The notes under the pieces were generated by a model. That model was given only the letters and a program-made list of their open reading frames with translations, was not told the origin of the DNA and did no database searches. Below, one piece after another: positions 13,294-15,383 of a DNA stretch of 15,383 nt. Source of the DNA: Polyangiaceae bacterium (lineage in GTDB: Bacteria; Myxococcota; Polyangia; Polyangiales; Polyangiaceae); the NCBI GenBank assembly GCA_025936205.1, contig JAICTU010000199.1, positions 1 through 15,383 on the forward strand. Direction: 5' to 3'. Position 1 is the first letter of the stretch. Each line of letters begins with the position of its first letter. A program made the translations under genes and the position numbers.

Positions 13294-14574
13294 ATGTCAG
13301 GGTCTTTGAGGGGCGCCGCGGTGTGTGCGGCGCTCCTGGCCGTCCCCTGGACGGCGACAGCAACAGAACAGAGTGGCTGCGCGATGCAGCTCACCCGCAG
13401 CAACCTCGTCTCTTGCACGCTCGCCGCGAGTCCGGATCTGCGCGTCGAGCGCGAGGCCGCGGGCGCGCTGGAAGGGCGCAGACGGAGTGCCGGCACGCTC
13501 TTGCCTTCGAACCCGGTGCTGGCACTGACCGGAGCTCGGCGCACGACCCCAGGAACGGATCGCGGCGCTGCCTTCAACTGGTCGGCGACCCTCTCACAGG
13601 AGCTGGAGCTGGCCGGGCAGCGCGGTAGCCGGTTGCGCGCAGTCGAAGCCGAGCAACAGGCTCAGCAGCTCCGGCTCGTGGCGCTGCAGCGCGATGCCGT
13701 GAGCCAGGCCTGGAGTCTATTCTTCGAGGTCAGCGCGGCACGAGCACAGCAAGAGCTCGCTGAGCGGATGCTGGAAGCAGCGCAGCGGGTGGCGCTGGTG
13801 GCGCGAGCCAAGGCGGAACAAGGCCTGGTCGCCTCGGTCGACGCGGATGTCGCTCAGGCAGCTTCGCTGCGCGTGCTGCAGCAGAAGCTGATGGCCGAGC
13901 AAGCCGAAGCGGTCGCTCGTGCGCAGCTCGCCCTCGTCGTCGGCAACGATCCTGGGCGGCCAGTAGAGGTCGCAGGTGAGCTGACTCCGCTCTCGGGCTT
14001 ACCGGACCCGGCGGCGGCCTCAGCGCTTTCGGGGCGCCCGGAAGTTCAGGCCTGGGGCGCCGAGCGCTCTGCTTTATCGGCGCGCGCGCAGACTCTGCGC
14101 CGTGCGCGCGTTCCCAATCCCACGTTCTCGGCCTTCGCCGAGCAGGACGGATACGGCGAGCGTGTGTACGGTCTGGGCCTGTCCCTGCCCCTGCCTTTGC
14201 CGAGCCCTGTCGGCCAGAGCCGGGCCGGGGAAATCGCCGAGCTCGAAGCGCTCCGACGGCAGGCGGATGCCGAGCAGAGCCGAGCACTCGCGCGAGCGGG
14301 GCTCGAGCTCGCGCGCGCCAGAGCCAGCTACGCGGCACATTCGAGTGCGGTGCGCGCGTTCGATCGCTCGACGCTGGAACGCGCCGAGAGCTCGCTGAGC
14401 GAGCTGAGCACACAGATCCAGGCAGGGCGGCTGAGCGTGCGCGATGCCCTGCCCGCGCAGCAAGCTTTGATCGATCTGCTGAGAACCCATCTGGAGGAGC
14501 TCGAAGCGCTGTGCCTCGCATCCGTGGAGCTGGCTCGAGCGCTCGACCTTCCTCTCGAACGGGGGCTCCCATGA
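13294..14574 (+). CDS. TolC-family outer-membrane efflux protein (CzcC/CusC-like)
   Basis: The 426-residue protein is the outer-membrane channel of a tripartite RND efflux pump. It has a signal peptide (basic start, Ala/Leu/Val core, cleavage near TATA, about residue 23) and two TolC repeats. The first repeat has SQELELAGQRGSRL followed by long Ala/Gln/Glu-rich helices (about 110-220). The second has RPEVQAW, RRARVPNPTFSAFAEQDGYGER, GLGLSLPLPLPSP and a second long coiled-coil segment (about 310-420). The LSLPLP-GQSRAGEIAELEA pattern is typical of the heavy-metal CzcC/CusC branch. ATG 13294 is chosen because it begins the signal peptide and has GGGAG at 13281-13285; the frame is open further upstream but without signal-peptide or family features. 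The stop overlaps the adaptor ATG by 4 nt. Confidence 0.88.
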   Translation: MSGSLRGAAVCAALLAVPWTATATEQSGCAMQLTRSNLVSCTLAASPDLRVEREAAGALEGRRRSAGTLLPSNPVLALTGARRTTPGTDRGAAFNWSATLSQELELAGQRGSRLRAVEAEQQAQQLRLVALQRDAVSQAWSLFFEVSAARAQQELAERMLEAAQRVALVARAKAEQGLVASVDADVAQAASLRVLQQKLMAEQAEAVARAQLALVVGNDPGRPVEVAGELTPLSGLPDPAAASALSGRPEVQAWGAERSALSARAQTLRRARVPNPTFSAFAEQDGYGERVYGLGLSLPLPLPSPVGQSRAGEIAELEALRRQADAEQSRALARAGLELARARASYAAHSSAVRAFDRSTLERAESSLSELSTQIQAGRLSVRDALPAQQALIDLLRTHLEELEALCLASVELARALDLPLERGLP

Positions 14575-15383
14575 AACCTCAGCTCTTGTTGTGGCTCGCG
14601 CTCGCGCTCGCCTGTGATGGCGGTCGGAGCGAGCAAGCTCCTCCCCCCGCCGCCGGAGGCGCTGCTGCGCCGGAGCATCGCGACGAGCCCGCGCACGAAG
14701 AGCTGCCACGTCGCGTCCGCCTCGCCGACAAGGTCGTGGCTGCCGCCCGGATCCAGACTGCGCCCGTGCGCAAGAAGGTGCTGGCGATCACGCTCGCGCT
14801 GCCGGGTGAGATCTCCGTCGACCCCGACAAGAACGCGCGCGTGTCGAGCCCAGTGGCGGGACAGCTGTCGCAGGTTGGCTTCAAGGAAGGCAACGCCGTG
14901 AAACGCGGCGACGTGCTCGCCCGCGTGCGCATTCCCGACCTCGCGCGCCTGCGCGCCGAACACGCGACCGCCAGCGCCAAGGCCAGTGTCGCGAGAGCCA
15001 ACAGCATGAGACTGAACGAGCTCGCTTCCAAGGGCCTCGCCGCGCGTCAGGAGGCTTTGGATGCGCGCGCGGCTGCCGACGGGCTGGAAGCCGAAGCGCG
15101 CGCGACGGACGAACAGCTGCGCCTGCTCGGCAGCGCCAGCGGCGGCAGCTCGGAGCTGGCGCTGCGCGCGCCGATCAGCGGCATGGTCCTCTCGCGCGCG
15201 GCGGTCGTCGGGCAGCCCGTGCGCCCGGAAGACGTCATCGCCGACATCGCCGACCTATCAGAGGTCTGGTTCCTGGGTAGGGTCTTCGAGAAGGATCTGG
15301 ACCGGGTCCAGACCGGCGCCGCTGCGGAGGTGGAGCTGAACGCCTTCCCCCAGCGGCGGTTTCCGGGCAGCGTCGAATACGTC
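14571..15383 (+). CDS. RND efflux periplasmic adaptor, CzcB/CusB-like (3' end cut off)
   Basis: The first 271 codons of a membrane-fusion protein are present and the frame stays open to the window end. It begins MKPQLLLWLALALACDGG, a lipoprotein-like signal with Cys16 as the probable lipidated residue; the lipobox (ALAC) is imperfect. A Pro/Ala/Glu-rich linker follows, then RRVRLADKVVAAARIQTAPV and LPGEISVDPDKNARVSSPVAGQLSQV, which begins the barrel-sandwich hybrid. VGFKEGNAVKRGDVLARV, an alpha-hairpin (about 125-190), then LRAPISGMVLSRAAVVGQPVRP close the lipoyl halves. DLSEVWFLGRVFEKDLDRV starts the beta-barrel. This order is typical of heavy-metal RND adaptors, which link the inner-membrane pump to the outer-membrane factor encoded just upstream. 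No Met- or His-rich N-terminal metal site is obvious, so the metal cannot be named. The start has GGGGG 5 nt upstream. Confidence 0.88.
   Translation, partial: MKPQLLLWLALALACDGGRSEQAPPPAAGGAAAPEHRDEPAHEELPRRVRLADKVVAAARIQTAPVRKKVLAITLALPGEISVDPDKNARVSSPVAGQLSQVGFKEGNAVKRGDVLARVRIPDLARLRAEHATASAKASVARANSMRLNELASKGLAARQEALDARAAADGLEAEARATDEQLRLLGSASGGSSELALRAPISGMVLSRAAVVGQPVRPEDVIADIADLSEVWFLGRVFEKDLDRVQTGAAAEVELNAFPQRRFPGSVEYV

Noticed and set aside
14614..14901. + strand open frame inside the adaptor gene
   Set aside because: The real adaptor frame from 14571 is open to the window end and carries clear membrane-fusion-protein motifs.

Overview
This is a 15.4 kb GC-rich bacterial window, almost entirely coding, with strong G/C bias at third codon positions, many GTG starts and frequent ATGA/GTGA stop-start overlaps. 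Codon style, gene content and the arrangement of metabolic operons fit a myxobacterium-like lineage (Myxococcota, possibly Polyangia). That placement is inference, because the window has no rRNA or phylogenetic marker. Almost all genes lie on the + strand. I saw no tRNA, rRNA, insertion sequence or CRISPR array by reading.

Region 1 (about 190-6018) is a tightly packed cobamide operon headed by an unusual gene. The first gene encodes a GntR-type winged-helix DNA-binding domain fused in frame to a complete PurM-like AIR synthase domain of the type I recall from Bacteroidota. A perfect 6-bp inverted repeat with a 10-bp spacer lies across the likely -10 box and start codon of this gene, which suggests autoregulation. 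It is followed by a CbiR-like cobamide-remodelling enzyme, CobD/CbiB, a CobC-type PLP enzyme and cobyric acid synthase CobQ. AIR, the product of PurM, is the precursor of benzimidazole lower ligands in the anaerobic route and of the thiamine pyrimidine. A purine-to-cobamide link is therefore a plausible, untested reason for the neighbourhood.

Region 2 (6019-6487) separates the operons. It holds a 14-bp-period GATCGG repeat and a stem-loop at the cobQ stop, a probable small minus-strand gene, and a candidate promoter for the next operon.

Region 3 (6488-12743) encodes the oxidative pentose phosphate branch: pgi, a monoacylglycerol-lipase-like alpha/beta hydrolase, pgl, a short-form gnd, and zwf. 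Together Zwf, Pgl and Gnd take glucose-6-phosphate to ribulose-5-phosphate, and Pgi connects this to fructose-6-phosphate. In Pgi the residue aligned with the usual catalytic glutamate appears to be glutamine.

Region 4 (12744-15383) is the start of a heavy-metal RND efflux operon: a small secreted Cys/His-rich protein, a CzcC/CusC-like outer-membrane factor, and a CzcB/CusB-like periplasmic adaptor cut by the window end. The 149-nt gap between the small protein and the outer-membrane factor is packed with perfect inverted repeats that allow two mutually exclusive folds.
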